DNA of 48,490 nt from Bacteroidota bacterium (GCA_018268105.1 JAFDXG010000014.1:1-48490); one strand, 5' to 3'. Counted from the first letter of the stretch, positions 27,054 through 36,161 are shown. Notes: generated by a model from the letters alone, not told the origin. Translations and numbers: made by a program.

Positions 27054-27935
27054 TTGGCAGTAGAATCGCAAAGGAGTAATTTTTTTAAACGCATCAGAGG
27101 TCAAAAGGAAGGCGACGACTCGGAAATGAGTTTTGTTGATCACCTCGAAGCACTTCGCTGGCATATTGTCCGGTCGGTTTTTGCAGTATTAATTTTTGCA
27201 ATCCTCATTTTTATTTATATAGACTGGATATATGATCACATCATCATAGGACCAACTCAACCTGATTTTATTTCATATAGGGTACTATGCTCTTTGAGTC
27301 ATAAAATTGGGATAGGCGACTCTTTATGTATGCCTCCTATTAATATGAAACTGCAGGTAACCGAGGTGAGTGGAACTTTTATGTCGAGTATATCTATTGC
27401 AGCAGTAGGCGGCATTTTAGTGGCTTTCCCTTATTTATGCTGGGAGGTTTGGCGTTTTGTAAAACCGGCTTTAAAAGAACAGGAGCTTAAACATACAAGG
27501 GGGATCATTTTCTGGGTTTCATTTTTCTTTTTTATAGGGGCCGCTTTTGGGTATTTTATGCTTGCACCTTTTACTTTTAATTTTTTGTACAACTACACAT
27601 TAGGTACAAGACAGATGCTCGAATACAAACCTATGCTGGGCGATTATCTGGATTCATTGATAGATATAACGCTGGGCTCAGGCATTGCCTTTGAATTGCC
27701 AATGGCTTCATGGTTGTTAGCCCGCATCGGATTATTAACCCCTGGGTTTCTCAGAACATACCGCAAATACGCATACGTAGCCTTACTGGTAATAGCAGCT
27801 GTTATTACACCCTCGCCCGACTGGGGCAGCCAAATGGTAGTATGTGTACCGCTCATTATGTTATATGAAATCAGCATAATCATTGCCGCACGGGTAAATA
27901 AGAAGGCAGAAAAAAAATGGGAAGAGTGGAGTTAA
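27054..27935 (+). CDS. tatC: Sec-independent protein translocase TatC
   Basis: A 293-residue inner-membrane protein with six predicted helices. TatC binds the twin-arginine signal peptide and, with TatA, moves folded proteins to the periplasm. The N-terminal signature MSFVDHLEALRWHIVRSV starts at residue 25, FPYLCWEVWRFVKPALKEQE is the conserved first cytoplasmic loop, and GIAFELPMASWLLARIGLLT, FRKYAY-like TYRKYAYVALLVIAAVITP and the ending near PLIMLYEISIII follow. There is no ATG upstream of the signature; TTG at 27054 is the best start, with ATG 27126 as the only alternative. No tatA gene is nearby. It follows the GT2 fusion gene by 98 bases on the same strand. Confidence 0.94.
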   Translation: MAVESQRSNFFKRIRGQKEGDDSEMSFVDHLEALRWHIVRSVFAVLIFAILIFIYIDWIYDHIIIGPTQPDFISYRVLCSLSHKIGIGDSLCMPPINMKLQVTEVSGTFMSSISIAAVGGILVAFPYLCWEVWRFVKPALKEQELKHTRGIIFWVSFFFFIGAAFGYFMLAPFTFNFLYNYTLGTRQMLEYKPMLGDYLDSLIDITLGSGIAFELPMASWLLARIGLLTPGFLRTYRKYAYVALLVIAAVITPSPDWGSQMVVCVPLIMLYEISIIIAARVNKKAEKKWEEWS

Positions 27936-28159
27936 GAGAAGCTGACAGCTTTGAGCCATCTGCATTTAAAAATCCGGGCGACTTGTTCATTGATTGAAGC
28001 ATACTCCTGCTTCCCGTCCTGATTATCATAAGATACAATATTCACAGGTTGTTCACCGTTATTATACCCGGTGAAACAATGCATTGTTTTGATCGCCCCC
28101 GTTTTAAGAACCCTATATCCTGATTTTATTCCGTATTTCCTCTGGATACTTTTGCTTAA
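27932..28159 (-). pseudogene. Possible remnant or small unrecognised reading frame
   Basis: The minus strand is open for 75 codons and ends in TAA overlapping the stop of tatC. The peptide has protein-like composition (GYNNGEQPVNIVSYDNQDGK) but the only ATG (28084) leaves 50 residues, and the frame is cut upstream by a TGA. It could be the 3' end of a decayed gene or chance. No family recognised. Confidence 0.2.
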
Positions 28160-28211
28160 TCATTTTTTGATCCGACCCTGTCATTTTTAAACCCTTTTAA
28201 AAACAGTGTCT

Positions 28212-28316
28212 ATGAAACATTTCATTACGCATTATGTAACCGTTGACGTAAGAGTTTACCTAACCGCATTAGCTTATTTTGCAGCTATGACAGTGTTTGC
28301 TGTACTATATGTATAA
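28212..28316 (+). CDS. Candidate 34-residue single-pass membrane peptide
   Basis: ATG 28212 to TAA 28316 encodes a short basic/His-containing head (MKHFITHYVTVDVR) and one hydrophobic stretch (YLTALAYFAAMTVFAVLYV) long enough to span a membrane. A strong + strand terminator begins 25 bases after the stop, which gives the frame the outline of an independent tiny gene. No exact promoter element was found upstream and I do not recognise the peptide. It may instead be a small RNA with a chance frame. Confidence 0.35.
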   Translation: MKHFITHYVTVDVRVYLTALAYFAAMTVFAVLYV

Positions 28317-28340
28317 GTTGCAGGGACTGTCATTCTAACA

Positions 28341-28375
28341 AAAATGCGAAGCAGAATTACTGTTTCGCATTTTTT
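28341..28375. terminator. Strong hairpin terminator, MATE gene / small frame
   Basis: The 14-bp stem AAAATGCGAAGCAG (28341-28354) / CTGTTTCGCATTTT (28360-28373) has one G-U pair and a 5-base loop, followed by a T-rich tract. It lies just past the stop codon of the MATE gene (minus) and 25 bases after the 34-codon frame (plus), with A/T tracts on both sides, so it can work in both directions. Confidence 0.85.
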
Positions 28376-28379
28376 ATTA

Positions 28380-29792
28380 TTATATTTTTACAAATTGCCA
28401 CCTGCCTTTTTTAAAAATCACATAGTATACAATTGTAATTGCAGTCTCAGCCAAAGGTATTGCCCAAAAAACTCCATACGCCCCCCATCCTGCCGGATGA
28501 GAAAGCAACCAGGCCAGGGGAACCTGCAGCATCCAGAAACCGAAAAGGTTAATCCAGGTGGGCGTTCTTGTATCACCGGCGCCGTTGAATGCACTCGATA
28601 ATACCATACCAATACCATAAAAGATATATCCGGAACTGATAATGCGCATAGCAGCAATAGCATATCGTTGCACAGCCGGCTCGTTGCTGAAAAATAATAT
28701 GATATAATCTGCCAGCAACAGGAATATTACTGAAACCACTCCCATAAAAATGGCATTATATTTTACAGTTGTGATTACCGATTGCCGGGCTCTTTCAGGC
28801 ATTTGGGCACCCAGGTTTTGCCCGACGAGGGTTGCCGCAGCATTACTCATACCCCATGCCGGAAGAATAAAAAACATCACAATCCTAAGGGCTACCTGGT
28901 AACCCGCAGAAGCTTCACTATGACCCGTTCTGGCAACAATACTAGCCAGTACTATCCAGCTTCCTGATCCGATAAGAAATTGCAATGTACCGGGCCATGC
29001 TATACCTGCAATGGACCGGAGCACAGTCCATACCGGTTTGAAATATTGCCGGTTGATTTGCAGCATACTGTTGCCTTTGGCCAGGTGATAACATTGATAT
29101 GCCACACCAATGCTTCTGCCAATAGTTGTGGCAATAGCAGCTCCATTCAGCCCCAGCGCTGGTACCGGGCCAAACCCTTTTATTAATACAGGGCAAAGGA
29201 TGATATTACAAATATTGGCAAGCCACAGACTTTTCATCGCCATCATGGCATTGCCGGCTCCTCTGAATATACCATTGATAAGAAACAGCAACATAATAAT
29301 AAAACTGCTCCCCATAATTATCCTTGTATACCCCACACCTTCTTTTATAGTTTCAGACTCCGCTCCCATCCATCGCAAAATATCACCAGCGAATACTATA
29401 CCGCTGAGACTAACACAGAATGTAATGGTGGCCGATAAAATAAGTGCCTGTGCTGCAGCTTCAGAAGCTCCTTCTTTATTTTTTTCGCCCACACGCCGGG
29501 CCACCATGGCACTTGCTGCCATACTCATTCCTATAGCCAGGGAGTACACAATTGTAACCACCGACTCCGTGAGCCCTACTGTGGAAGTTGCATGTTTGCC
29601 GAGATGGCTGACAAAAAAAATATCTACAACGGCAAATACACTCTCCATACTCATCTCCAGCATCATGGGTATGGCAAGTAAAATAATAGCTTTGCGAATA
29701 CTACCGGTAGTGTAGTCGTATTCCTTACCGCTCACAGCATCTTTTATTAAAGTCCAGACAGCAGATTGCCGCCTGTAAAACATCTTGGTCAT
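28380..29792 (-). CDS. MATE family efflux transporter
   Basis: A 470-residue inner-membrane cation/drug antiporter with about twelve helices in two related halves. The first half shows AIPMMLEMSMESVFAVVDIFF and GLTESVVTIVYSLAIGMSMA, then MVARRVGEKNKEGASEAAAQA. The centre has GIFRGAGNAMMAMKSLWLAN and ALGLNGAAIATTIGRSIG. The second half opens with GIAWPGTLQFLIGSGSWIVL and includes NAAATLVGQNLGAQMPERA and SSAFNGAGDTRTPTWINL. These match the DinF/NorM superfamily. The exported compound is unknown. It is transcribed alone, divergent from the NHS/MFS transporter, from a promoter at 29928-29958. Confidence 0.95.
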   Translation of the reverse strand: MTKMFYRRQSAVWTLIKDAVSGKEYDYTTGSIRKAIILLAIPMMLEMSMESVFAVVDIFFVSHLGKHATSTVGLTESVVTIVYSLAIGMSMAASAMVARRVGEKNKEGASEAAAQALILSATITFCVSLSGIVFAGDILRWMGAESETIKEGVGYTRIIMGSSFIIMLLFLINGIFRGAGNAMMAMKSLWLANICNIILCPVLIKGFGPVPALGLNGAAIATTIGRSIGVAYQCYHLAKGNSMLQINRQYFKPVWTVLRSIAGIAWPGTLQFLIGSGSWIVLASIVARTGHSEASAGYQVALRIVMFFILPAWGMSNAAATLVGQNLGAQMPERARQSVITTVKYNAIFMGVVSVIFLLLADYIILFFSNEPAVQRYAIAAMRIISSGYIFYGIGMVLSSAFNGAGDTRTPTWINLFGFWMLQVPLAWLLSHPAGWGAYGVFWAIPLAETAITIVYYVIFKKGRWQFVKI

Positions 29793-29927
29793 TGAAAAAA
29801 ACTTAAAATCGTGAATATAAAATCATTCGAAAGTGAAGAACTCAGGAGAGAGATAAAGGCAAATGCTGCACTTAAACGATAAATCCTGAGTGTACTGCTT
29901 ATTTCATATACTATAATTGAAGCGGAG

Positions 29928-29958
29928 CAAAAATAATCATTCTGCCCGGATTTCAAAA
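29928..29958 (-). promoter_or_regulatory. Promoter of the MATE gene: TTTTG, 18 bases, TATTTTTG
   Basis: On the minus strand TTTTG (29954-29958) and TATTTTTG (29928-29935) are 18 bases apart, a good fit to the Bacteroidetes -33/-7 pattern. The predicted leader is about 130 bases. Confidence 0.5.
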
Positions 29959-30086
29959 TATATATCCGTGACAATTTAAAAACAAAGGGAGGAACTATTC
30001 CCTAAATCATTTATACATTTAGCTTCATTCAATCACAAACTTTTGTAATTTCCAATTTCCTTTCACTAACAGTATGCAATCATTTT

Positions 30087-31301
30087 ATGAGTATATCAAC
30101 GCGGTTTAAACTGGTAGTAATGATGTTCCTTGAGTTTTTCATCTGGGGCATCTGGTTCGTTACCATGGGTACGCACCTGCTTACCAATCTTCATACAAGC
30201 GGACAAGAAGTAGGACTGGCATTTCTTTCGCAATCCATCGGGGCAATAGCAGCTCCATTTATTGTGGGTTTGATAGCAGATCGTTTTTTCTCTGCTCAAA
30301 AAATACTCGGCGTACTGCATCTTACTGGTGCAGTGCTTATGTGGTTTGCTTCTGTGGCAAATAGCTTTGAGGCTTTTTTCCCTATGATTCTAATGTACAT
30401 GATCCTATTCATGCCTACATTGGCGCTGGTGAATTCAATTTCGTTCCGTCAAATGAAAGACCCGAGTAAAGAATTTCCTCCTATCCGCACAATGGGTACC
30501 CTTGGATGGATCATTGCGGGTTTATTAATCGGAAAGCTTGCCTGGGAGCAAAGTGGGGAACTGGCACTCACCTTTAGAACTGCAGCTATCGTATCTGCAT
30601 TTCTCGGACTTTTCAGTTTTTCACTGCCCGATACCCCTCCAATGAAAAAAGGACAAAAAACATCAGTAGGTGATATACTGGGAACTGATGCCATCAAACT
30701 CCTTGCAAAACCATCTTACCGTTTGTTTTTTATTGCATCTATAGCCATCTGTGTGCCGCTTTCATTTTATTATAATTTTACTAATCCTTTTTTGAATGAA
30801 ATAGGAATGGAATCAGCCGCTGGCAAACAGTCTTTGGGACAGGTATCTGAACTCCTGTTTATGGTGCTGATGCCTTTATTCTTTGTTCGGCTCGGAGTTA
30901 AGAAAATGCTTGCTCTGGGTATGCTTGCATGGGTATTGCGTTATATTTTCTTTGCCTATGGCAATGTGGAGTCAAACTACTGGATGCTGATTGCAGGTAT
31001 ATTACTTCATGGAATATGCTATGATTTCTTCTTTGTAACCGGACAAATATATACGGACAGATTAGCTGGTGAACGTTTTAAAAGTGCGGCCCAGGGACTG
31101 ATTACATTAGGTACTTATGGTATTGGTATGCTTATCGGGTCGTTACTCTCCGGCCCTATTGTAGACAACAGGGCTTTACCCGGTGGTGCAGGGCACGACT
31201 GGCAGGCAATATGGCTGATACCTGCTACTATTGCCGCAATAGTACTTGTGTTGTTTTTACTTTTGTTCAAAGAAAACAAAAACGAAAAGGCCATTTCCTG
31301 A
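30087..31301 (+). CDS. NHS-type MFS transporter (nucleoside/sugar proton symporter-like)
   Basis: A 404-residue membrane protein with twelve predicted helices. The opening FLEFFIWGIWFVTMGTHLL and the loop SFRQMKDPSKEFPPIRTMGT followed by LGWIIAGLLIG are characteristic of the nucleoside:H+ symporter (NupG/XapB) branch of the MFS. The second half has GICYDFFFVTGQIYTDRLAG, as in that family. E. coli members carry nucleosides; in Bacteroidota, members paired with sugar dehydrogenases more often seem linked to sugar uptake. The Gfo/Idh gene starts 29 bases downstream and a terminator follows, so the two form an operon and probably share a substrate. Confidence 0.9.
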   Translation: MSISTRFKLVVMMFLEFFIWGIWFVTMGTHLLTNLHTSGQEVGLAFLSQSIGAIAAPFIVGLIADRFFSAQKILGVLHLTGAVLMWFASVANSFEAFFPMILMYMILFMPTLALVNSISFRQMKDPSKEFPPIRTMGTLGWIIAGLLIGKLAWEQSGELALTFRTAAIVSAFLGLFSFSLPDTPPMKKGQKTSVGDILGTDAIKLLAKPSYRLFFIASIAICVPLSFYYNFTNPFLNEIGMESAAGKQSLGQVSELLFMVLMPLFFVRLGVKKMLALGMLAWVLRYIFFAYGNVESNYWMLIAGILLHGICYDFFFVTGQIYTDRLAGERFKSAAQGLITLGTYGIGMLIGSLLSGPIVDNRALPGGAGHDWQAIWLIPATIAAIVLVLFLLLFKENKNEKAIS

Positions 31302-31330
31302 TATTATTTTATTCATCAATTATTTAAGTT

Positions 31331-32524
31331 ATGCAAAAAATAGCAATGTTAGGCTCAGGTTTTATCGGAAGATTTTATGCAGATTCATTACAGGGGTATA
31401 GAAGTAAAGACAGGATTGTTAGCATTTATTCACGTCGTGAAGAAAGTGCAAAAAAATTCGCAGACGATTATAAAGTAGCTCACTACACCGTAAATATGGA
31501 AGAAGCTATTTCCCGTCCTGAAGTAGATGTAGTATGTATTTCGCTACCCAACCATCTGCATGAAGAAGCAGTGATGCTTTGCTGCAAACATAAAAAAGCA
31601 GTTATTACCACAAAGCCTTTGGGGCGGAATGGCGAAGAAGCCAAACGGATGCTTGAAGCAGTTGAAAAAGCCGGTATATTCAATGGATATCTTGAAGACC
31701 TTGTATATACTCCCAAGTTTATTAAAGCACACGAAAGTGTAAAGAATGGGGCACTGGGAAGAATTCTTTGGGCGAAGTCGAGGGAAACACATCCCGGCCC
31801 TCACAGTGACTGGTTTTGGGATATTGAAAAAGCTGGCGGGGGTTGTATTCTCGATCTGGGATGTCATTGTGTAGAGATTACCAGAAGCTATATTGGCAAA
31901 GATATAAAACCGGTGGAAGTAATGTGCTGGGCTGATACACAGGTAAAGCCGATTGATGCAGAAGATCACGCTATTGGCCTTGTGAAATACGAGAATGGAG
32001 CCATCGGGCAATTTGAAGTAAGCTGGACATTCCGCGGAGGACTCGATCTCCGGGATGAAGTTATGGGCACCGAAGGAACTATATGGATTAATAGTTTTTT
32101 ACGAACCGGTTTCGATATGTTCACTACGGGTAAGGGAGCAGATTATGTAGCAGAAAAAGCGGAGAGCAACAGCGGCTGGTTATTCCCGGTAGGCGATGAA
32201 CTGAATGAACTGGGGTATAACCACATGTTTATGGATATGTTTAATACCCTTGAATCGGGAACAACTCCGCGGGAAACTTTTTATGATGGTTATGTAGTGA
32301 ACTGCGTTCTCGATGCGGCTTACCAATCTGCTAAAAGCAAACAATGGGAACCTGTTAAACTGGATATCTGGAGAGGGAAAACCGGTGTTACCAAAGATAG
32401 TCACCTGGTAGACTATGATAGGGATCATTACCTGGTGAAAGAAGAGACTACCCACTACGGTGCAAAAAAACTTATACTGAAAGAAAAAAAATCGGGAAAA
32501 ATTGTAGAAAGAATATTGAATTGA
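31331..32524 (+). CDS. Gfo/Idh/MocA family oxidoreductase
   Basis: A 397-residue NAD(P)-dependent dehydrogenase. The Rossmann motif AMLGSGFIGRFYADSL is at the N terminus, and SLPNHLHEEAVM and TTKPLGRNGEEAKRMLEA carry the family's Lys-Pro motif (the usual EKP reads TKP here). The C-terminal alpha/beta domain starts near VYTPKFIKAHESVKNGALG and contains GGGCILDLGCHCVEITRSYI with the catalytic Asp-x-x-x-His arrangement. Members oxidise or reduce sugars, inositols or their keto forms. Operon position behind the NHS-type transporter suggests that the imported sugar or nucleoside-derived sugar is its substrate. The exact substrate cannot be told. Confidence 0.93.
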   Translation: MQKIAMLGSGFIGRFYADSLQGYRSKDRIVSIYSRREESAKKFADDYKVAHYTVNMEEAISRPEVDVVCISLPNHLHEEAVMLCCKHKKAVITTKPLGRNGEEAKRMLEAVEKAGIFNGYLEDLVYTPKFIKAHESVKNGALGRILWAKSRETHPGPHSDWFWDIEKAGGGCILDLGCHCVEITRSYIGKDIKPVEVMCWADTQVKPIDAEDHAIGLVKYENGAIGQFEVSWTFRGGLDLRDEVMGTEGTIWINSFLRTGFDMFTTGKGADYVAEKAESNSGWLFPVGDELNELGYNHMFMDMFNTLESGTTPRETFYDGYVVNCVLDAAYQSAKSKQWEPVKLDIWRGKTGVTKDSHLVDYDRDHYLVKEETTHYGAKKLILKEKKSGKIVERILN

Positions 32525-32550
32525 ATTTCCAAAGTAATATAAAGTATCAC

Positions 32551-32574
32551 CCCGTCTTCGTTGACGGGTTTTTT
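32551..32574 (+). terminator. Terminator after the transporter-dehydrogenase operon
   Basis: The stem CCCGTC (32551-32556) / GACGGG (32563-32568) with loop TTCGTT is followed by six T: a compact Rho-independent terminator 27 bases after the stop codon. Confidence 0.88.
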
Positions 32575-32653
32575 GTGTAAAATAGCTGAACTAATTTTGT
32601 TACTCTCCTTCTGTATTATTCACTATTTTACCGTGTATACAACTGTGCTGATG

Positions 32654-32661
32654 TATCTTTG
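32654..32661 (+). promoter_or_regulatory. -7 element TATCTTTG for the enoyl-CoA hydratase gene
   Basis: TATCTTTG followed by CA is an exact TAnnTTTG element, 28 bases before ATG 32689. The -33 region has TTTTA rather than TTTG. It lies just beyond the preceding terminator, as expected for a new transcription unit. Confidence 0.55.
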
Positions 32662-32688
32662 CAACCGGCTTCATAAAAAATCAAATTT

Positions 32689-33465
32689 ATGCAGACACTT
32701 TCTCTTGCTTTCCACAACCGAATTTTGATTATCACTATCAACAGACCCGACAAACTCAATGCGCTGAATAAAACACTTATAGAAGAATTAAGTACCACTA
32801 TTGATGATATCTGTAATAATCCCGATATACAATCAGCCATAATTACCGGTAGCGGGAATAAAGCATTTGTAGCCGGCGCCGACATCAGCGAATTCAATAC
32901 GCTTGATGCAGCAGGAGGCAGGGCTTTAGCTGAGAAAGGTCAACAATTGGTATTTAACAAAATTGAAGCTTCATCCAAACCCATTATTGCAGCAGTAAAT
33001 GGCTTTGCTTTGGGAGGGGGTTGTGAATTGGCTATGGCTTGTCATTTCCGGCTGGCAAGTAATAATGCAAAGTTTGGCCAACCCGAAGTTAACCTTGGAT
33101 TGATTCCCGGATATGGGGGTACACAAAGACTCCCGCACCTTATCGGCAAAGGACGTGCTATTGAGATGCTCTTAACCGGAAATATAATTGATGCAACAAC
33201 TGCTTTGCAATACGGGCTGGTTAATTATGTAGTAACACAGGAAGAATTACTGCCTAAAGCATTGTCAATACTTGAACTCATCAATACAAAAGCACCGCTT
33301 GCAGTAGCAGGTTGTATCAGGGCAGCAAATGCCGCCTCTAACCACAACGCTGAGGGCTATGCCACGGAGATTGCTGTATTTGGTGAATTGTTTGATACAG
33401 AAGATGCCAAAGAAGGCACCGCAGCCTTTCTTGAAAAAAGAACGGCTTTATTTAAGGGCAGGTAA
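32689..33465 (+). CDS. Enoyl-CoA hydratase/isomerase family protein
   Basis: A 258-residue crotonase-fold enzyme, the standard length. The oxyanion-hole stretch AFVAGADISEF is at 59-69. The catalytic glutamates are both present: Glu113 in ALGGGCELAMACHFRLAS and Glu133 in GQPEVNLGLIPGYGGTQRL. This is the pattern of true hydratases that add water to trans-2-enoyl-CoA in fatty-acid or amino-acid breakdown. No acyl-CoA dehydrogenase or thiolase is adjacent, so the pathway is not fixed by context. It reads alone from the TATCTTTG promoter; fumC follows 53 bases later and may be read through. Confidence 0.95.
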   Translation: MQTLSLAFHNRILIITINRPDKLNALNKTLIEELSTTIDDICNNPDIQSAIITGSGNKAFVAGADISEFNTLDAAGGRALAEKGQQLVFNKIEASSKPIIAAVNGFALGGGCELAMACHFRLASNNAKFGQPEVNLGLIPGYGGTQRLPHLIGKGRAIEMLLTGNIIDATTALQYGLVNYVVTQEELLPKALSILELINTKAPLAVAGCIRAANAASNHNAEGYATEIAVFGELFDTEDAKEGTAAFLEKRTALFKGR

Positions 33466-33518
33466 AATAAAATCGGGTTAATATTAAAACTATTTTCTAC
33501 ACATACATAAATTAAACT

Positions 33519-34922
33519 ATGGACTACAGAATTGAAAAAGACACGATGGGCGAAGTAAAAGTGCCTGTTAATGCTTATTATGGAGCACAAACACAAAGGA
33601 GTGTTGAAAATTTTAAAATAGCACGCGATATCAATCGTATGCCAAAAGAAATAATACGCGCTTTTGCATATCTCAAAAAAGCAGCCGCACTCACCAATCT
33701 TGAAGCAGGTGTGCTGGATAAGGAAAAGTCGGAGCTAATAGGAAAAGTATGTGATGAAATACTTGAAGGTAAACTTGATGATTATTTCCCCCTTGTGGTA
33801 TGGCAAACCGGCAGTGGCACGCAAAGCAATATGAATGTAAATGAAGTAGTAGCATATCGCGGACATGTGTTGAAAGGAGGAAAATTAGAAGACAAACAAA
33901 AGTTCCTGCACCCCAATGATGATGTAAATAAATCACAATCGAGCAACGATACTTTCCCGACAGCCATGCATATTGCCGCATATAAGATACTGGTAGAGCA
34001 CACAATACCCGGTATTGAACAACTGCGGGATACCCTCGCCGAAAAAAGCAGGAAGTTTATGCACGTGGTTAAGATTGGAAGAACACATTTTATGGATGCC
34101 ACACCACTTACGCTCGGGCAGGAATTTAGCGGTTATGTTTCACAGTTAGATCATGGATTAAAAGCAGTTAGAAACACGCTTTCGCACCTCAGTGAACTTG
34201 CACTTGGAGGAACGGCTGTAGGTACAGGGATTAATACCCCACCCGCTTATTCCGAAAATGTGGCAAGGCATATTGCTGCACTAACAGATCTGCCTTTTGT
34301 AAGTGCGGAAAATAAATTTGAAGCTTTAGCTGCTCACGATGCTATAGTAGAAACACATGGTGCACTCAAAACCGTAGCAGTGAGTCTTATGAAAATTGCT
34401 AACGATATACGTATGCTGTCTTCAGGTCCGCGCAGCGGAATTGGAGAAATACATATCCCCGACAATGAACCCGGATCTTCAATCATGCCCGGCAAAGTTA
34501 ACCCTACCCAATGTGAGGCCCTCACTATGATAGCTGCACAGGTGCTTGGCAACGATGTAGCCATTAACATAGGAGGCGCAACCGGACATTTTGAATTGAA
34601 TGTATTCAAACCCATGATGATCTATAACTTCCTCCACAGTGCACGGCTTATAGGAGACGGTTGTGTAAGCTTTAACGAGAAATGTGCAACCGGCATTGAG
34701 CCGCTTGAAGCAAATATTAAAAAACATGTAGACAACTCGTTGATGCTTGTTACGGCACTCAATACTAAGATCGGTTATTATAAAGCTGCTGAAATTGCTC
34801 AGAAAGCACATAAGGAAGGTATTACACTAAAAGAAATGGCGATAAAACTTGGTTACGTAACTGATGCCCAATTTGATGAATGGGTGCAACCGGCTATGAT
34901 GGTAGGTAAACTGCCAGGATAA
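33519..34922 (+). CDS. fumC: Class II fumarate hydratase
   Basis: A 467-residue enzyme of the aspartase/fumarase superfamily that interconverts fumarate and malate in the TCA cycle. The N-terminal [20 protein letters not shown], the substrate-site [13 protein letters not shown] (98-110) and [16 protein letters not shown] (187-202, His190) are present, as is the mobile signature loop [17 protein letters not shown] (319-335) with the catalytic Ser. Full family length, no anomalies. It lies 53 bases after the enoyl-CoA hydratase gene on the same strand and is followed by the hairpin at 34944-34986. Class II fumarases are oxygen-stable and iron-independent. Confidence 0.97.
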   Translation: MDYRIEKDTMGEVKVPVNAYYGAQTQRSVENFKIARDINRMPKEIIRAFAYLKKAAALTNLEAGVLDKEKSELIGKVCDEILEGKLDDYFPLVVWQTGSGTQSNMNVNEVVAYRGHVLKGGKLEDKQKFLHPNDDVNKSQSSNDTFPTAMHIAAYKILVEHTIPGIEQLRDTLAEKSRKFMHVVKIGRTHFMDATPLTLGQEFSGYVSQLDHGLKAVRNTLSHLSELALGGTAVGTGINTPPAYSENVARHIAALTDLPFVSAENKFEALAAHDAIVETHGALKTVAVSLMKIANDIRMLSSGPRSGIGEIHIPDNEPGSSIMPGKVNPTQCEALTMIAAQVLGNDVAINIGGATGHFELNVFKPMMIYNFLHSARLIGDGCVSFNEKCATGIEPLEANIKKHVDNSLMLVTALNTKIGYYKAAEIAQKAHKEGITLKEMAIKLGYVTDAQFDEWVQPAMMVGKLPG

Positions 34923-34943
34923 TTTTTTATACCTTATTGCAGT

Positions 34944-34986
34944 AAGCAAAAAGGCATCTGTCCCAACGGAAGATGCCTTTTGCTTT
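34944..34986 (+). terminator. Terminator after fumC
   Basis: AGCAAAAAGGCATCT (34945-34959) pairs with AGATGCCTTTTGCT (34971-34984), with one unpaired A and an 11-base loop, ending in a short T run. The A-rich left and T-rich right arms fit a Rho-independent terminator. Confidence 0.8.
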
Positions 34987-35447
34987 AAACCAACTACAAC
35001 ATGAGAAAAAATTACCGATATATTAATCAGAAAAAATTCAAAAGTTTAATTGTAGCTTAAACGGCAGGTAAGGAATAAATATTATTTGTTACACCAAATT
35101 AATATCACTGAAACATACTCATTCTTTATTATCATTTGATAAGAGGTGGGTTATAAAAATAATACTCATTGCAAAAATATCAGTATGAGCTACTTAATAC
35201 AACAACATCAACCGGTAAAAATAATCATTGGTCGAAACGAGGGTATTGTAAAGAATAATTTGAGTTAATGTTTCGTTTAAATCCTCAATAAGAATCACAA
35301 CCCTAACCATACACAATCCGATTAACCGGATTTGAACCAAACGTACCCTGGTCATTATTACAAAAATATATGATCGATTAATCCATACCCGGAAACAAAG
35401 TAAGTTGGAAGAATTCACAACCTCTCTCAACGCTTTGTAAACAAAAA
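34987..35447. other. Intergenic, AT-rich; possible decayed sequence
   Basis: No confident gene. On the minus strand a frame at 35194-35310 reads MVRVVILIEDLNETLTQ at its start, which faintly resembles the first strand and acidic pair of a response-regulator receiver domain, but it stops after 38 codons. A 19-codon + strand frame starts at 35001. I regard the stretch as non-coding or decayed. Confidence 0.4.
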
Positions 35448-35474
35448 CCCTCCATAACTGGAGGGCTTTTTTTT
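35448..35474. terminator. Terminator downstream of lspA
   Basis: The stem CCCTCCA (35448-35454) / TGGAGGG (35459-35465) has the loop TAAC and is flanked by an A-rich stretch on the left and CTTTTTTTT on the right. It lies 19 bases beyond the lspA stop codon and can act on both strands. Confidence 0.8.
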
Positions 35475-35483
35475 GAAGTATAT

Positions 35484-36161
35484 TTAAGAAACCTGTACTT
35501 CATCATTTACCGTAGTATTGGTTTCTATCGTAGCGTTCGATTCCTTTTTGGAATGATCAAAAAATCGCTTCTGAAATAAAAGGATGATAATTACTCCCAA
35601 AGAAATGGAAGCATCGGCAATATTGAAAACAGGTCTGAAGAATTCAAAATCTTCTCCACCCCAAACCGGCACCCAACCCGGAAAATGCGCATTGGTAATA
35701 ATGGGAAAATAAAGCATATCAACAACACGCCCATGTAAAAATCCCGCATAACCTACTTTGGGGAAAATAGTAGAAATATAGGGATTGAATATATCACCGC
35801 TATTTTCAAAAATCAATCCGTAAAACATACTGTCTATTAAATTACCTATCGCACCCGCATATATCAACGTTGCACATATGATGAATCCTTTGTGATACCC
35901 CTGCCTGATAATATGACGGAGATAATAAGTACCAAAAACCACGGCAAACAGACGGAAGAGCGTGAGTATAATCTTACCCCATTCGCCACCCAATTTCCAT
36001 CCATAAGCCATTCCTTCATTCTCAATAAAATGAAGTCTGAACCATGAACCGAAGATCAATTTTTCTTCACCAAGGTAGAAGTTTGTTTTTATCCAAACCT
36101 TAAGCCCCTGATCAATAATCAGAATAGCCAAAGTCAATAAAATCACTGATCTGAATTTCAC
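35484..36161 (-). CDS. lspA: Lipoprotein signal peptidase (signal peptidase II)
   Basis: A 225-residue inner-membrane aspartyl protease that removes the signal peptide from prolipoproteins after lipidation. Four membrane helices are visible. The family motifs are IIDQGLKVWIK, FIENEGMAYGWKLG, AGAIGNLIDSMFYG, GRVVDMLYFP (Asp148) and FRPVFNIADASISLG (Asp183); the last two Asp form the active site. The insert between 115 and 140 and the Thr/Asn-rich tail make it longer than the E. coli enzyme, as is usual in Bacteroidota. The start codon is GTG at 36161; a TAGGTTTG promoter element lies 23 bases upstream. Lipoproteins encoded here (SusD, pump adaptor, TolC-like duct) would be clients. Confidence 0.96.
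   Translation of the reverse strand: MKFRSVILLTLAILIIDQGLKVWIKTNFYLGEEKLIFGSWFRLHFIENEGMAYGWKLGGEWGKIILTLFRLFAVVFGTYYLRHIIRQGYHKGFIICATLIYAGAIGNLIDSMFYGLIFENSGDIFNPYISTIFPKVGYAGFLHGRVVDMLYFPIITNAHFPGWVPVWGGEDFEFFRPVFNIADASISLGVIIILLFQKRFFDHSKKESNATIETNTTVNDEVQVS

Larger units (their letters stand above)
27936..28379. other. Intergenic between tatC and the MATE gene
   Basis: About 440 bases. It holds a minus-strand frame of doubtful status, a + strand 34-codon frame (28212-28316) and the strong hairpin at 28341-28373. An 8-base complementary pair, ATGACAGT in the small frame near 28276 and ACTGTCAT near 28326, could also fold, so a structured small RNA is an alternative reading. Confidence 0.4.

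Noticed and set aside
35328..35338. T-loop-like GGTTCAAATCC on the minus strand, suggesting a tRNA
   Set aside because: The flanking 5-base stem pairs poorly and no acceptor stem, anticodon arm or CCA end can be placed around it.
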